Origin: Saccharospirillum alexandrii
GTDB lineage: Bacteria > Pseudomonadota > Gammaproteobacteria > Pseudomonadales > Natronospirillaceae
Direction: 5' to 3'
DNA: 64,000 nt
Assembly (NCBI RefSeq): GCF_004000275.1
Contig: NZ_RCIP01000001.1
Span: 1,108,749 to 1,172,748, forward strand
Positions within the stretch are counted from its first letter, which is position 1. Every line of letters starts with the position of its first letter. The notes beneath the pieces are model-generated. The model searched no databases and had not been told where the DNA came from. It saw only the letters and a list, made by a program, of their open reading frames with translations. Positions 52,645 to 62,156 of the stretch are shown here, in pieces. The position numbers were made by a program, and so were the translations under genes.

Positions 52645-55011
52645 TCACTGGGCAGCAACTGCTGTCGGTGCCTGAGACTGACGCTTCCGTGCCGCGAAGT
52701 TCAAAAGGGCGCGCAACTGAGCGGGCATCACCGGCGCCGACAGGGCAACCCAGTGCTCGGGCAACGTGAATCCGGGCTTGCAAATACAGGCGGTCACGCA
52801 GTCTTGTGTCAGAACGTCGGCGCGATCAGATAACAGCGCGATGTCTCGATGATTGGCGTCATCACACATCACGATATCCACTGGTAGCCGAGACTGCAGC
52901 ACCTCGTCTGCCGAGTTGAAAATCAATACCGAACAATTCCATTGTTTCAGCCGATCCCACACCGGATCTCTCAGACCAGTATTGCCCAGTACCAGTGCCA
53001 CCACAAACTTACTGCTCTTCGTTGACGGTGTTTCAGGGTTTCTGCTCTGAGCCGGTACTTCCGCCAGCGGAGCCTGGATCGCGAAACAGCTGCCTTTACC
53101 GGGCACTGACGTTAATGACACCGGATGATCCAGCAACTGGGAGATATGCCTGACGATCGACAAACCAATGCCAGAGCCGCTGGTTGTATCCGGAGCGTCC
53201 AGTGACCGGTGATAGATATCGAAAATGGCTTCCTGGTGCTCACTGGCAATACCGCAGCCGGTGTCGATAACTTCGATGACCACCTGATCGTCCACACTAC
53301 GGCAAACCACCCTCACCTTGCCCGCGTCGGTGTACTTGATGGCATTGGAAATGAGGTTACGCAGCAGGCGCTCCAGTAAAACCGGATCACTGCGTACCTG
53401 CAACGATTCGGCTTCGACACTCAGCTCAAGACGCCTGGACATGGCCAGCCCCAGATACTCGCTCTTCAACTTTGAAAACAGACTTTCCAGTGACACGGTT
53501 TCCAGGCCTGGTCTGATCACGCCGGACTCTAGCTTGGTCAGATCCATGATGGCGCTGAAGGATTCACTCATCTGGCGATGGGATTCTTTGAGCCGTACAA
53601 ACAGATCGTTGCCAGCCTGGCCATGAACATGGGGTTTCAAAGATTCCATGTAGACATTCATCGAATGCAATGGCTGACTGAGATCGTGACTGCTGTGCGC
53701 AATAAAGCGCGATTTGGCCTGACTGATCTGCTCCATGCGGTGCTTTTCTTCATTCAGCGCTTTGACGCGCAAAACGATGGCGGCAATGTGCAGGACCATG
53801 TGCAAAATCTGAATATACAGAACATGGATCATTTTGTAGGAAACGCCAATTTCCTCAACGGCCTCCCGGGGGGCATTGACGACCCAGATCACCTGTACCA
53901 TCGACAAAACCATGGGTAACCAGCCCAGAATGTACATCCAGTAGTAACGCCCCTGTGATCGAACCCTGGAGATTCCCGATCCCAGAATAACCAGCGAGAC
54001 CGCGAAATAGTTCAGAGAATATACAAGTACGTTTGCGTTGAACGAAAGCTGTGTACCAGCGAGCCCGACCAGCATGGTTGCCAGTGCGGTGTAATAGAAC
54101 ACTGAGTATGATCGTCCTGACCGTCGATTGATCTGCAGGAAACTGGCGGCAAAGGCGGTCATCGTCAGTAACGAGAACGTAACCAGCAACCAGAAAAATG
54201 CCGTTTTCTCGTAACTGGCTAGCCCCAAAATCGCTGGTAGACTGCTATGTTCCAGGTAATAGCACAGCATCACCAGAGAAGACGCAGCTCCCCAAAAAAA
54301 CGTTTTGTCAGACGTCAGAGCCCAGGCAACAAACCCCAACAGAATGATCCCCAGCATGATCCCGATGGCCAGCTTGAACGCAAAATCCATCTGCATCTGC
54401 CAGTGTTGATAAAAGTCTGCGCTCATCAGGCCGATGTAAGGTTTCCAGGTGACATGACTTGCGGATAACTCAACCACGATTTGATAGGACATACCCGGTT
54501 CAAGCGTGACTTTGGCCGCACGCCCGATGGCATTGATTTCCGTGGCACCGGAAGTCACTGAGTTATCGATGGTATGAATGGTCTGACCCTCCCAGTCCCG
54601 GATCAGGATGCGAGGTTGCTGAAAGCCGAAATTACTGATGTGCACGTACCAGTCACGGGTCTCAGTCTGATTAATAACGCGCGCAGACAACCAGTATCGG
54701 CTGTGCTGTCTGAAATTCGCGGTCAGACTGGCCCCCTGTTCACCCTTGAATTCGTGGGGTGCGTCTTCCAGCTTCTGCCCAATTGGAGCAGGCATAAAAC
54801 CGGTCGAGTGAGAGTTATTGGCAAGTGCGTAGCGACCATCCGTTCGGTCGAGGTCCAGCATCGACAGGTCGACATTCAAGTGTGAAGAAGCCGGGGTACG
54901 TTCAGCTTGAACCGGGTAAGCCAAAAAGAGAACGAGGCAGAAAAGCCCGCTGAATCTAACCAGCCCGCTGTGGGGTAATAATGTCCTCAGGCCGAAAGCA
55001 CGCAGATACAT
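52645..55011 (-). CDS. 7TMR-DISM histidine kinase with degenerate receiver domain
   Basis: This 788-residue protein has a signal/anchor segment (to about 36), an extracytoplasmic 7TMR-DISMED2-type beta domain (about 45-195) and seven membrane spans (about 210-415). The dimerization box follows, with His442 in SSHDLSQPL. The ATPase domain has N-box LISNAIKYTDAG and G boxes DTGCGIAS and GSGIGLSIV. Residues 665-775 resemble a receiver (VDIVMCDDAN at the expected acceptor position) but lack the N-terminal acidic pair, so phosphotransfer there is doubtful. 7TMR-DISM sensors usually bind carbohydrates or other small ligands. Confidence 0.87.
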   Translation of the reverse strand: MYLRAFGLRTLLPHSGLVRFSGLFCLVLFLAYPVQAERTPASSHLNVDLSMLDLDRTDGRYALANNSHSTGFMPAPIGQKLEDAPHEFKGEQGASLTANFRQHSRYWLSARVINQTETRDWYVHISNFGFQQPRILIRDWEGQTIHTIDNSVTSGATEINAIGRAAKVTLEPGMSYQIVVELSASHVTWKPYIGLMSADFYQHWQMQMDFAFKLAIGIMLGIILLGFVAWALTSDKTFFWGAASSLVMLCYYLEHSSLPAILGLASYEKTAFFWLLVTFSLLTMTAFAASFLQINRRSGRSYSVFYYTALATMLVGLAGTQLSFNANVLVYSLNYFAVSLVILGSGISRVRSQGRYYWMYILGWLPMVLSMVQVIWVVNAPREAVEEIGVSYKMIHVLYIQILHMVLHIAAIVLRVKALNEEKHRMEQISQAKSRFIAHSSHDLSQPLHSMNVYMESLKPHVHGQAGNDLFVRLKESHRQMSESFSAIMDLTKLESGVIRPGLETVSLESLFSKLKSEYLGLAMSRRLELSVEAESLQVRSDPVLLERLLRNLISNAIKYTDAGKVRVVCRSVDDQVVIEVIDTGCGIASEHQEAIFDIYHRSLDAPDTTSGSGIGLSIVRHISQLLDHPVSLTSVPGKGSCFAIQAPLAEVPAQSRNPETPSTKSSKFVVALVLGNTGLRDPVWDRLKQWNCSVLIFNSADEVLQSRLPVDIVMCDDANHRDIALLSDRADVLTQDCVTACICKPGFTLPEHWVALSAPVMPAQLRALLNFAARKRQSQAPTAVAAQ

Positions 55012-55282
55012 AGCTGTGAAAGATCCTTCTGACCAGAGCCAAATCGATAAATACCGACTCAGGTATGGTGAGCAATGGGCAAAATGACCCGATTTTACGA
55101 TGCTGTCAATATGGAGCGACTGATTTTAGCCCGGAAAGTATAACCCCCCGTTGGGCTACTTCTGCGCCCCTGGTGTCAAAAACGCGCACATTGTAATGCT
55201 TGATGACCCAAGCGCTCACCCGACATCTGTAGGGTATTACGGCTTTCAAGCCCGGTAGACCCTGCCCATTTCATACCCAAAC
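55012..55282. other. Intergenic region upstream of the histidine kinase
   Basis: No gene is recognised. A weak imperfect stem at about 55232-55265 (AGGGT/ACCCT enclosing GGCT/AGCC) is the only structure noticed. The kinase promoter must lie here but is not obvious. Confidence 0.35.
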
Positions 55283-55287
55283 AAAAA

Positions 55288-55311
55288 AGCCCGAACATTG
55301 CTGTTCGGGCT
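55288..55311 (-). terminator. Terminator after the decayed tRNA copy
   Basis: AGCCCGAACA pairs with TGTTCGGGCT around TTGC, and A/T-runs on both sides make it bidirectional. It is identical to the hairpin at 55423-55446. Confidence 0.9.
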
Positions 55312-55319
55312 TTTTTGTT

Positions 55320-55397
55320 TGGTAGCGGGGGCGGGATTTAACCGGCCGGCGCTCCGGCTACGACCTTCGGGTTATGAGCCTGACGAGCTAATCTGGT
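55320..55397 (-). pseudogene. Decayed initiator tRNA copy
   Basis: The 3' end (CCCGCCCCCGCTACCA) and the anticodon arm with CAT survive. The T arm is replaced by a GC-rich insertion (about 55339-55360), the D arm is scrambled and the 5' acceptor strand is missing. One G of the three GC pairs that mark initiators is changed to A. It cannot fold as a tRNA, so it is a pseudogene of the neighbour at 55455. Confidence 0.85.
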
Positions 55398-55422
55398 ACC
55401 ACTGTTAACCAGGCATTAAAAA

Positions 55423-55446
55423 AGCCCGAACATTGCTGTTCGGGCT
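55423..55446 (-). terminator. Terminator after the intact initiator tRNA
   Basis: This is the same 10-bp stem and TTGC loop as at 55288, flanked by A and T runs. It lies directly downstream of the tRNA gene on the minus strand. Confidence 0.92.
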
Positions 55447-55454
55447 TTTTTGTT

Positions 55455-55531
<77 letters not shown>

Positions 55532-55704
55532 ATAACCTGTTTAGAGAGTGCTTCTGATCGAGTATTTTCAGAAACCATCACCCGTTTCTGGTTCGGATGC
55601 TGTGCTTTGCTGACCGTTTGGTCATCGCCTCTCAACGGGGACGCATATTAATGATGACCCCGGTAGCTGTCAACTAACTTTATGATTTTTTTCAGTTTTT
55701 TCAA

Positions 55705-58464
55705 TCAGTCCGACGTCATCCAGGTTTGTCGGGCCTGCTTCATCCGACTCATCAGTGCATCGAATTCGGCTTCATTGCTCGCTGGAGTGGCGAGCCACGC
55801 GACAACGGCCTGGTCAATGTCATTCTGATCCACTTGCTGGCCCAAACCATCCGTCAGACGCTGTACCTGCAATTCCATGCGCAAAGCTTTGTCGGCCTCT
55901 GGTGTTTCTGCCCGAGTCAGGACTTCCAGCTCAACGGTCTTACGGCGCAAGGCATCATTGTCGGCTTCTGGCGACTGCCAATTCGGCAGCGACGACAGCA
56001 AACCGCTAGCCGGTGCCGGTATCTTGCTCAAAGCTTGCCACTCCGTCGTCGCCGCTTCCGCTGAATCACAATCAAACCGGGCCTGCCGATTCCAGTCAAA
56101 CAGGGCCTGCCAGTGCTGATCCTGCTGTTGAACCTTGAAAGCGTTACACCGGGCTTGGAAGTCCCGGTTCAGGCGGTCAAGCCGATCCTGCAGTTTTTTA
56201 TAATCGGCTTTAGGCAACGTACCCAGCGCATTGTACTGGTCTTTAAGGTCATCAAACCGGGCTTTGGAGGCCAGCGGGTCAGCGTCAGCCAGAATGGCTT
56301 CCATACCCGCCAATATCTCGTCGGCCTGGGCCTTATGGGCGTTCAGGTCTGCTTTAAATGCATCTGCCGCTGCTTCGCGACGGGCAAAGAGCTCATCGCA
56401 TATCGCCCGGAACGACTTCCACAACGCCTGTTCGTCGCGCCGGGCCAAATGCCCGGCCTGCTGCCAGTCGCGCTGCAGTTGCTTGGCTTTTTCGGTAGCC
56501 TGGCGCGAATCGGGCTCATCCAGCAAGGCTTGCGCCTGCTCGATGATGGCCAGCTTGGCCTCACGGAAAACCTGCTGCTCGCCTTGTAACCGATCACGCA
56601 AGCGTTGAAACACGGCGTCGAACTGGGCTTGCACCGCCTTGTTGGCCGCCCGGTCTACCGGTGAGAACCGGCGCCAATCGTTCCGGGCCAGTGTCAGCAC
56701 CCGGTCCAACTCTTTCAGATCCAGGCCCTTGCTGTCGATCAACTGCTCATACTGACCCAATTGGTCGGCCAGCGCCTGGCGCTGACGCAAGTTTAATGAA
56801 CGCAGCTTGCCCTGCTCTTCAAAAAACGCCTTGCAGGGTTCATAGGCCTGTTGTGCCAGATCGTGAAAGGTCTCCCACAGCGCCTGATGCTGGTTCTGCA
56901 GGCCCCGGCTCAGCATGCGCCATTCATCTTGCATGTCGCGGATTTGCCGGGCGCGGTCTTCTGGCGGTAACGACTGGTCGAGCAAGTGACGCATGCGTTC
57001 GATCAGGGCTTCTTTTTTGGGCAGTACCGCAAAACTTTGCCAGTCGCGCAATTTCTCGACTGCTTGTTCAGTCTCTTCAAACTGGCGAAAGAGCCCATGG
57101 TGTTCTTCAGGTTTCAGATCCACTACGGCATCGCGTATGCCTTGCAACAGACCCGAAGCACGTTTCAGGTGGCCATCGTTGATCGCCCCCTGGCAACGGC
57201 GGATCAGTCCGCGTGCCTGACGAACGGCCTGGATGCTCTGTTTTCTGTGCTCAGCCAGTTGGTCGTGATGGACTCGAACCACCTGTTCAACCCTGCCTTT
57301 CAGGGCAGGTTCCGGTTCACCTTCCGGCCAATCCAGACTGTGCAGCCATTCATCCAACGCGTGGGCAGCAGCATCATGACCAGCCGGATCGGCTTCAATG
57401 GCAGGCAACAGGTCAGCCAGCGGACCGTAACGCTCAATCAGCAGAACCAGTGCGTTCAACGACGTTTCATAGGTGGTGCAGAGCTGATGAAAGGCTCGTT
57501 CCTCTTCGCGACTGGCGCGTTGCGACTGCTCGGTCTGGCGCCACTGATGTTGTTGCTCTGTCAGATACAGCAAGGCATCGCGTACCTGTGCCTGGTCAGG
57601 GTCTGCCTGATCGAGCCGGTCTTTCAGGTCATGCCACAGGTCTTGAATTAATTGGGTGCGACGCGGGTCTTTCTCGGTGCTTTCGACATCCGGGGTCGCG
57701 TCGTCATTCGCTTCCGCAAAGCTAACACCCTCTGAACCCGCACCGCCAGGCTCCGTGACCGGTAAGGCGGTGTCCGCTTCCGGTTCGGAACTGGCGATGT
57801 CAGACTCCACCGGAATCCGGGCCTGAGCGTCGCTGATGGCCTGATGCCAGCGCTCAGTCAGTACCTCGTCGGCATAGAGGCTATTGGCAGACCACTGGTC
57901 CACAAGCGCGCGCAACTTGCCGCTGTACAGAGGATCGACCGGGGCTTTGGCATGACGCTCGAGTTGCTCAACCAGTCGGCGGGTGTGATCGACTCTGGAT
58001 TGCAGCGCTTGTTGCTCGTGTTTATGGTCATCCAGTCGGGTTTTTACCAGCCGATACACGGTTTTGTCGCTGCCTTTGGCATGTTTCAGCAGCTGTTCCA
58101 GTGCATCGATATCACTGACCAGCCCCGCGGCCGCCGTTCGAACCCGTGCCGAGAAACCGTGGCGAGCAACCTCGACGCAGAGAGCATCACTGACATCCGA
58201 CACCGGTGTATTCGCATGCAGGTTCAGCGCCAGTTGTTCGGCCGCGGGTAACTGTAGACGTTGCTCCGCTGTCAGTTTGCCCTCATCCAGGCCCCTGGCC
58301 AGTTCAGCCATGGCCTCCCTGCGCTGTTTCGGGTCGACCGCCCGAACCTGAATCAGCCACTGATCTACACCGGGCTTGACAGATTCTGTTCGGGTATTTC
58401 CGGGTGATTTCGCAGTGGGTTTTGCGGGTTTGGACTTTTTGCCAAAAAATTTGCTGAGCACCAT
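55705..58464 (-). CDS. DUF349-repeat protein
   Basis: This 919-residue, highly charged, predominantly helical and probably coiled-coil protein contains several DUF349 repeats in its central and C-terminal parts (W- and R-containing helices such as ARNDWRRFSPVDRAANKAVQ and LQRDWQQAGHLARRDEQALW). A basic N-terminus (KKFGKK-like, residues 5-30) is followed by HEAT-like helices. The function of DUF349 is unknown. It is a common single-copy gene in Pseudomonas-like gammaproteobacteria. It diverges from the ExoI gene and ends 174 bases upstream of the tRNA. Confidence 0.88.
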   Translation of the reverse strand: MVLSKFFGKKSKPAKPTAKSPGNTRTESVKPGVDQWLIQVRAVDPKQRREAMAELARGLDEGKLTAEQRLQLPAAEQLALNLHANTPVSDVSDALCVEVARHGFSARVRTAAAGLVSDIDALEQLLKHAKGSDKTVYRLVKTRLDDHKHEQQALQSRVDHTRRLVEQLERHAKAPVDPLYSGKLRALVDQWSANSLYADEVLTERWHQAISDAQARIPVESDIASSEPEADTALPVTEPGGAGSEGVSFAEANDDATPDVESTEKDPRRTQLIQDLWHDLKDRLDQADPDQAQVRDALLYLTEQQHQWRQTEQSQRASREEERAFHQLCTTYETSLNALVLLIERYGPLADLLPAIEADPAGHDAAAHALDEWLHSLDWPEGEPEPALKGRVEQVVRVHHDQLAEHRKQSIQAVRQARGLIRRCQGAINDGHLKRASGLLQGIRDAVVDLKPEEHHGLFRQFEETEQAVEKLRDWQSFAVLPKKEALIERMRHLLDQSLPPEDRARQIRDMQDEWRMLSRGLQNQHQALWETFHDLAQQAYEPCKAFFEEQGKLRSLNLRQRQALADQLGQYEQLIDSKGLDLKELDRVLTLARNDWRRFSPVDRAANKAVQAQFDAVFQRLRDRLQGEQQVFREAKLAIIEQAQALLDEPDSRQATEKAKQLQRDWQQAGHLARRDEQALWKSFRAICDELFARREAAADAFKADLNAHKAQADEILAGMEAILADADPLASKARFDDLKDQYNALGTLPKADYKKLQDRLDRLNRDFQARCNAFKVQQQDQHWQALFDWNRQARFDCDSAEAATTEWQALSKIPAPASGLLSSLPNWQSPEADNDALRRKTVELEVLTRAETPEADKALRMELQVQRLTDGLGQQVDQNDIDQAVVAWLATPASNEAEFDALMSRMKQARQTWMTSD

Positions 58465-58672
58465 GTAACGATCTCCCTGATTGCCATTGAGCCAGGCCGG
58501 GAACGCGTGTTCACCGTGCCGGAAACGCCCATCAATGATAGGCTGTACGAAATTGGCGCCGAGGTTAGGCGCCCTTGCGGATCACCGCAGCCAGCCTGTT
58601 TGTGCGGGCTGTTGCTACAGTGTAAACCCATGCAGGAGCGAGCACTACTGCACCGACAGGACACCGGAACCC

Positions 58673-60262
58673 ATGCCCAAACCCTCTTCAACAGCGCCCC
58701 GGCAATTTCTCTGGTACGACTATGAAACCTGGGGCATTCACCCGGCCCGGGATGGCATTGCCCAGTTTGCCGCCGTGATCACCGATGCCGACCTGAACAT
58801 CATCGGTGAGCCGATGGACTGGAAATGCAAGCCATTACCCGATGCGGTCATCGACCCGTCAGCGGTGATGATAACCGGCCTCACGCCCGGCCAGTGTGAA
58901 CAGGAAGGGTTGACCGAATGGGAACTGGCCAGTCGCATCAACGCCATCATGTCAGAGCCCGGTACCTGCACCGTGGGCTACAACAGCCTGCGCTTTGATG
59001 ACGAATTCACCCGGTTCCTGTTTTACCGCAACCTGCTCGACCCCTACAGTCGTGAATGGCGTAACCAGAACAGCCGCTGGGACCTGCTCGACGTAGTACG
59101 CCTGACGTATGCGCTGCGCCCGGAGGGCATCGAATGGCCCAGGCATGACAATGGCGACCCCTCGTTCAAGCTAGAACAGCTAACGGCCGCCAATGGCATA
59201 GAACACGCAAAAGCGCACGACGCCGTCAGCGACGTGTTGGCCACCATAGCCCTGGCACGACTGATTCGAGACCGCCAGCCAAAGTTGTTCGACTACGCCC
59301 TGTCTTTGCGGTTCAAACATGAAGTGCGCCGGCAGTTGCCACTGGAATCACGCCAGCCCATGTTGCACGTCAGTGGCAAGATTCCAGCCCGGCAAGGCTG
59401 TCTGACAGTCGAGGTGCCTCTAATGGAGCACCCGGATCGGCGCAACGAAATCATCGTGCTCGATTTGATGCAGGACCCAAGTTGGCTACTGGATCACAAT
59501 GCCGATGAGGTTCGCGACTGGCTATATACCCCCACCGACTCATTACCTGAGGGCATTGCCAGGCCACCCTTGAGAACACTGCATTTAAACCGCTGCCCGA
59601 TGATCGCCCCTTATCGCATTCTGGACGAAGCCACCTGCGAGCGGTTCGCGATTGACCCGGCCCGCATTGCGCAGCACCTGGCCATCCTGGATCGCTGGCA
59701 TGACCTGGTATCGCTGGCGCGCGACGTGTTCAAAACCACCGACCGCCCTGCCCCGGACGACCCTCAGCAGGCGCTTTACCAGGGGTTCATCGGTGATCAC
59801 GATCGCGGCATTCTGAATCAGATTCGGCGCAATGACCGCCACCCCGAGACCTGGCCAGGCCTGGCCGATGGCCTTCAGGACGACCGCCAGCAAGCCCTGG
59901 TGTTTCTGGCCCGCGCCCGGCATTTTCCCGACAGCCTCAGCGCCGCTGAACAATCACACTGGCACGACCAGGTACGCACCCATCTGACTGACCCGGACTG
60001 GGGCAGCACCCTGACACTTAATGACGCCATAGCGGCAACAGAACAATTGATGACAGAACACCCTAACCGGGACGACTTGCCGGAAGTGCTAACCTGGCTG
60101 CAACAACTGGACGAGCACTGGATACAAGGCCCGACCGCACCAGTGCCTGAAGCAACCAAAAAAACAGATAAAAAAGCGCCTGACCAGGCACCCGCTGAAG
60201 TCACTAATAATGAAGACAATGACCTCCCGTCTGATGACGGGCCGCAGCTAGGGTTGTTCTGA
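58673..60262 (+). CDS. sbcB: Exodeoxyribonuclease I
   Basis: This 529-residue protein has DEDDh exonuclease motifs: Asp16 and Glu18 in FLWYDYETWG, Asp in YNSLRFDDEFTRF and His/Asp in AHDAVSDVLAT. An SH3-like and a helical domain complete the ExoI shape. It degrades single-stranded DNA 3' to 5' and acts in mismatch repair and recombination. The tail beyond about residue 490 is lysine- and acid-rich and longer than in E. coli (475 residues). The open frame runs back to 58481, but MPKPSSTAPRQFLWYD at 58673 fits the family start. Confidence 0.93.
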   Translation: MPKPSSTAPRQFLWYDYETWGIHPARDGIAQFAAVITDADLNIIGEPMDWKCKPLPDAVIDPSAVMITGLTPGQCEQEGLTEWELASRINAIMSEPGTCTVGYNSLRFDDEFTRFLFYRNLLDPYSREWRNQNSRWDLLDVVRLTYALRPEGIEWPRHDNGDPSFKLEQLTAANGIEHAKAHDAVSDVLATIALARLIRDRQPKLFDYALSLRFKHEVRRQLPLESRQPMLHVSGKIPARQGCLTVEVPLMEHPDRRNEIIVLDLMQDPSWLLDHNADEVRDWLYTPTDSLPEGIARPPLRTLHLNRCPMIAPYRILDEATCERFAIDPARIAQHLAILDRWHDLVSLARDVFKTTDRPAPDDPQQALYQGFIGDHDRGILNQIRRNDRHPETWPGLADGLQDDRQQALVFLARARHFPDSLSAAEQSHWHDQVRTHLTDPDWGSTLTLNDAIAATEQLMTEHPNRDDLPEVLTWLQQLDEHWIQGPTAPVPEATKKTDKKAPDQAPAEVTNNEDNDLPSDDGPQLGLF

Positions 60263-60270
60263 AACCGACC

Positions 60271-60831
60271 TCAGGGATAAACAATCACATTCAAAAACCG
60301 GGCAGGTTTGTCCGCAGAGTCATTGCGGTAAGCATGTGACTGATCGGCCCGAAAGCGATGAGCTTCGCCCGTTCGAAGTCGGTGCCACTGATCGTCACTG
60401 AAAACCGACAGCGCACCAGACTGGACAAGAATACACTCGATAACGCCGGCCCGGTGAGCGTCGGACTCGCGCAGCCCGCCGGGCTCAATCTCGACGTCCA
60501 GCAACTCGGTATGCAGTTCGGCAGCAAAAGGCAGCATCGTTTTTACCGCCAATGCGCTGTCTTCCGGCGTTACCCGCGGCACCGAATCAACAACGGCCTC
60601 GTCTTTTCTCAGCCCCGTCTCGACAGGCTCTATCAAGGTTGAAAAGCCAACTTCATAACCCTTGGCCAAACGCCAGAGTGTGGTCAGCGTTGGGCTGGAC
60701 TCCCCCCGCTCGATCTGCCCCAGCATTGCCTTGCTGACCCCGGTTTCCGTCGCGGCCCTATCCAGACTCCAGCGCCGCTGGGCGCGCAGTGTTTTCAGCC
60801 TGGCGGCAAACTGTTGCTGAATGTCCGACAT
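60271..60831 (-). CDS. XRE-cupin transcriptional regulator
   Basis: This 186-residue protein has an N-terminal XRE helix-turn-helix (SLDRAATETGVSKAMLGQIE) and a C-terminal cupin (about 110-180, with SALSVFSDDQWHRL and the FRADQSHAYRN histidine segment). It diverges from a BenE-type transporter, and two 18-bp palindromes occupy the 107-base gap, so it probably regulates itself and the transporter. The ligand is unknown; relatives in this arrangement respond to small organic solutes. Confidence 0.9.
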   Translation of the reverse strand: MSDIQQQFAARLKTLRAQRRWSLDRAATETGVSKAMLGQIERGESSPTLTTLWRLAKGYEVGFSTLIEPVETGLRKDEAVVDSVPRVTPEDSALAVKTMLPFAAELHTELLDVEIEPGGLRESDAHRAGVIECILVQSGALSVFSDDQWHRLRTGEAHRFRADQSHAYRNDSADKPARFLNVIVYP

Positions 60832-60858
60832 GGTGACTTCTCCTGATCAACAAAGGCT

Positions 60859-60876
60859 TGTGCGCTATAGCGCACA
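60859..60876. promoter_or_regulatory. Operator 1 for the XRE-cupin regulator
   Basis: TGTGCGCTATAGCGCACA is a perfect 18-bp palindrome 28 bases upstream of the regulator start. It shares the pattern TGTRCGNTATANCGCACA with the site at 60895. Confidence 0.8.
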
Positions 60877-60894
60877 CTGTTAGTCTGCGCGCAT

Positions 60895-60912
60895 TGTACG
60901 TTATAACGCACA
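60895..60912. promoter_or_regulatory. Operator 2 for the XRE-cupin regulator
   Basis: TGTACGTTATAACGCACA pairs at eight of nine positions. Its centre is 36 bp from that of operator 1, and it lies 27 bases before the BenE start, where it would cover the promoter. Confidence 0.75.
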
Positions 60913-60938
60913 GCCGTAAAACCACAGGAGAACTGGTC

Positions 60939-62156
60939 ATGCGCACCCCGCTTTGGCGTCAATTCTGGCAGGATCTGTCACTCAGCAGCGTCAGTGCGGG
61001 GGTTGTTGCTGTACTCGTTGGTTTCAGCAGCTCAGCCGTACTGATCTTTCAGGCCGCTGAAGCAGCGGGTACCACCCCCACCCAGGCCAGCTCCTGGCTA
61101 TGGGCGCTGGGGCTTGGCATGGGTATCACCTCGGTGGGCTTGTCACTGCAGCACCGGCTGCCGCTGGTAACCGCCTGGTCAACGCCGGGCGCCGCTGTAT
61201 TAATTGTCAGTCTCTCGGGTTTTTCACTGGCTGAGGCGATCGGTGCTTTTATTCTGACCGGCGCTTTAATAACGCTGGCCGGTTTTACCGGACAGGCCGA
61301 AAAACTGACTCAAAAGCTGAGCCCGGCACTGGCCAGTGCCATGCTGGCTGGCGTGCTGTTTCCTTTTGGCCTGAATGCCGCGTCCTCTCTGACCGAGGCA
61401 CCGGTTTTGGCCGGAACCATGGCAATCGTGTATTTTCTGGCACGGCTGTGGATCCCGCGCTACGCGGTATTGCTGGTAGCGCTGGTTGGTTTGATGCTGG
61501 CACTGGCGTTGAATCAGGTCGCCGACAATGCCTGGGCCTGGTCGTGGACCAAACCCGTGCTGCAGTGGCCAGAATTCACCTGGCAAGCCGCCTTCAGCCT
61601 GACCCTGCCGCTGTTTATCGTCACCATGGCTTCGCAAAACCTGCCCGGCATCGCGACGCTGACCGCTGCCGGCTACCACTCCCCCACCTCGTCGGTATTA
61701 AAATGGACCGGGCTGACAACTCTGGGACTGGCGCCTTTCGGCGCATTTGCCTTGAACCTGGCCGCCATCACCGCCGCCATCTGCATGACGTCAGATGCCC
61801 ACCCGGACCCCAAAAAACGCTACACCGCTGCGGTATCGGCTGGCGTTACCTACGCCATACTGGGTTTGCTGGCTGCTTCGGTTATCGGGTTATTCCGGGC
61901 CTTGCCGGGTGCTTACATCATGACGCTGGCGGGCCTGGCGCTGCTGCCAACCATTGCCAACAGCCTGGTCATCGCCTTGCAGGATGGGCAAGAACGCGAA
62001 GCCAGCCTGGTGACCTTCCTGGTCACCGTGGCCAATGTCACTCTATTCGGAATCGGAGGGGCCTTCTGGGGGCTGGTGTTTGGCTATCTGGTGCGGGACC
62101 GCCGCTACCTGGCGCTGCTTATTCAGCGCCTGACTTGGCGGCAAAAAAAGCACTGA
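60939..62156 (+). CDS. BenE-family (benzoate/proton symporter-like) transporter
   Basis: This 405-residue protein has about twelve spans. BenE landmarks include the N-terminal SVSAGVVAVLVGFSSSAVLIFQAA region, WSTPGAAVLIVS and SQNLPGIATLTAAGY. BenE proteins are described as benzoate symporters, but most relatives, including E. coli YdcO paired with an XRE-cupin regulator, have no known benzoate role and no ben catabolic genes lie here. The start at 60939 has CAGGAG nine bases upstream. Its 3' end overlaps the convergent enoyl-CoA gene by 38 bases. Confidence 0.9.
   Translation: MRTPLWRQFWQDLSLSSVSAGVVAVLVGFSSSAVLIFQAAEAAGTTPTQASSWLWALGLGMGITSVGLSLQHRLPLVTAWSTPGAAVLIVSLSGFSLAEAIGAFILTGALITLAGFTGQAEKLTQKLSPALASAMLAGVLFPFGLNAASSLTEAPVLAGTMAIVYFLARLWIPRYAVLLVALVGLMLALALNQVADNAWAWSWTKPVLQWPEFTWQAAFSLTLPLFIVTMASQNLPGIATLTAAGYHSPTSSVLKWTGLTTLGLAPFGAFALNLAAITAAICMTSDAHPDPKKRYTAAVSAGVTYAILGLLAASVIGLFRALPGAYIMTLAGLALLPTIANSLVIALQDGQEREASLVTFLVTVANVTLFGIGGAFWGLVFGYLVRDRRYLALLIQRLTWRQKKH

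Noticed and set aside
55320-55397. Second functional initiator tRNA
   Set aside because: The T and D arms and the 5' acceptor strand are missing, so no cloverleaf can form.
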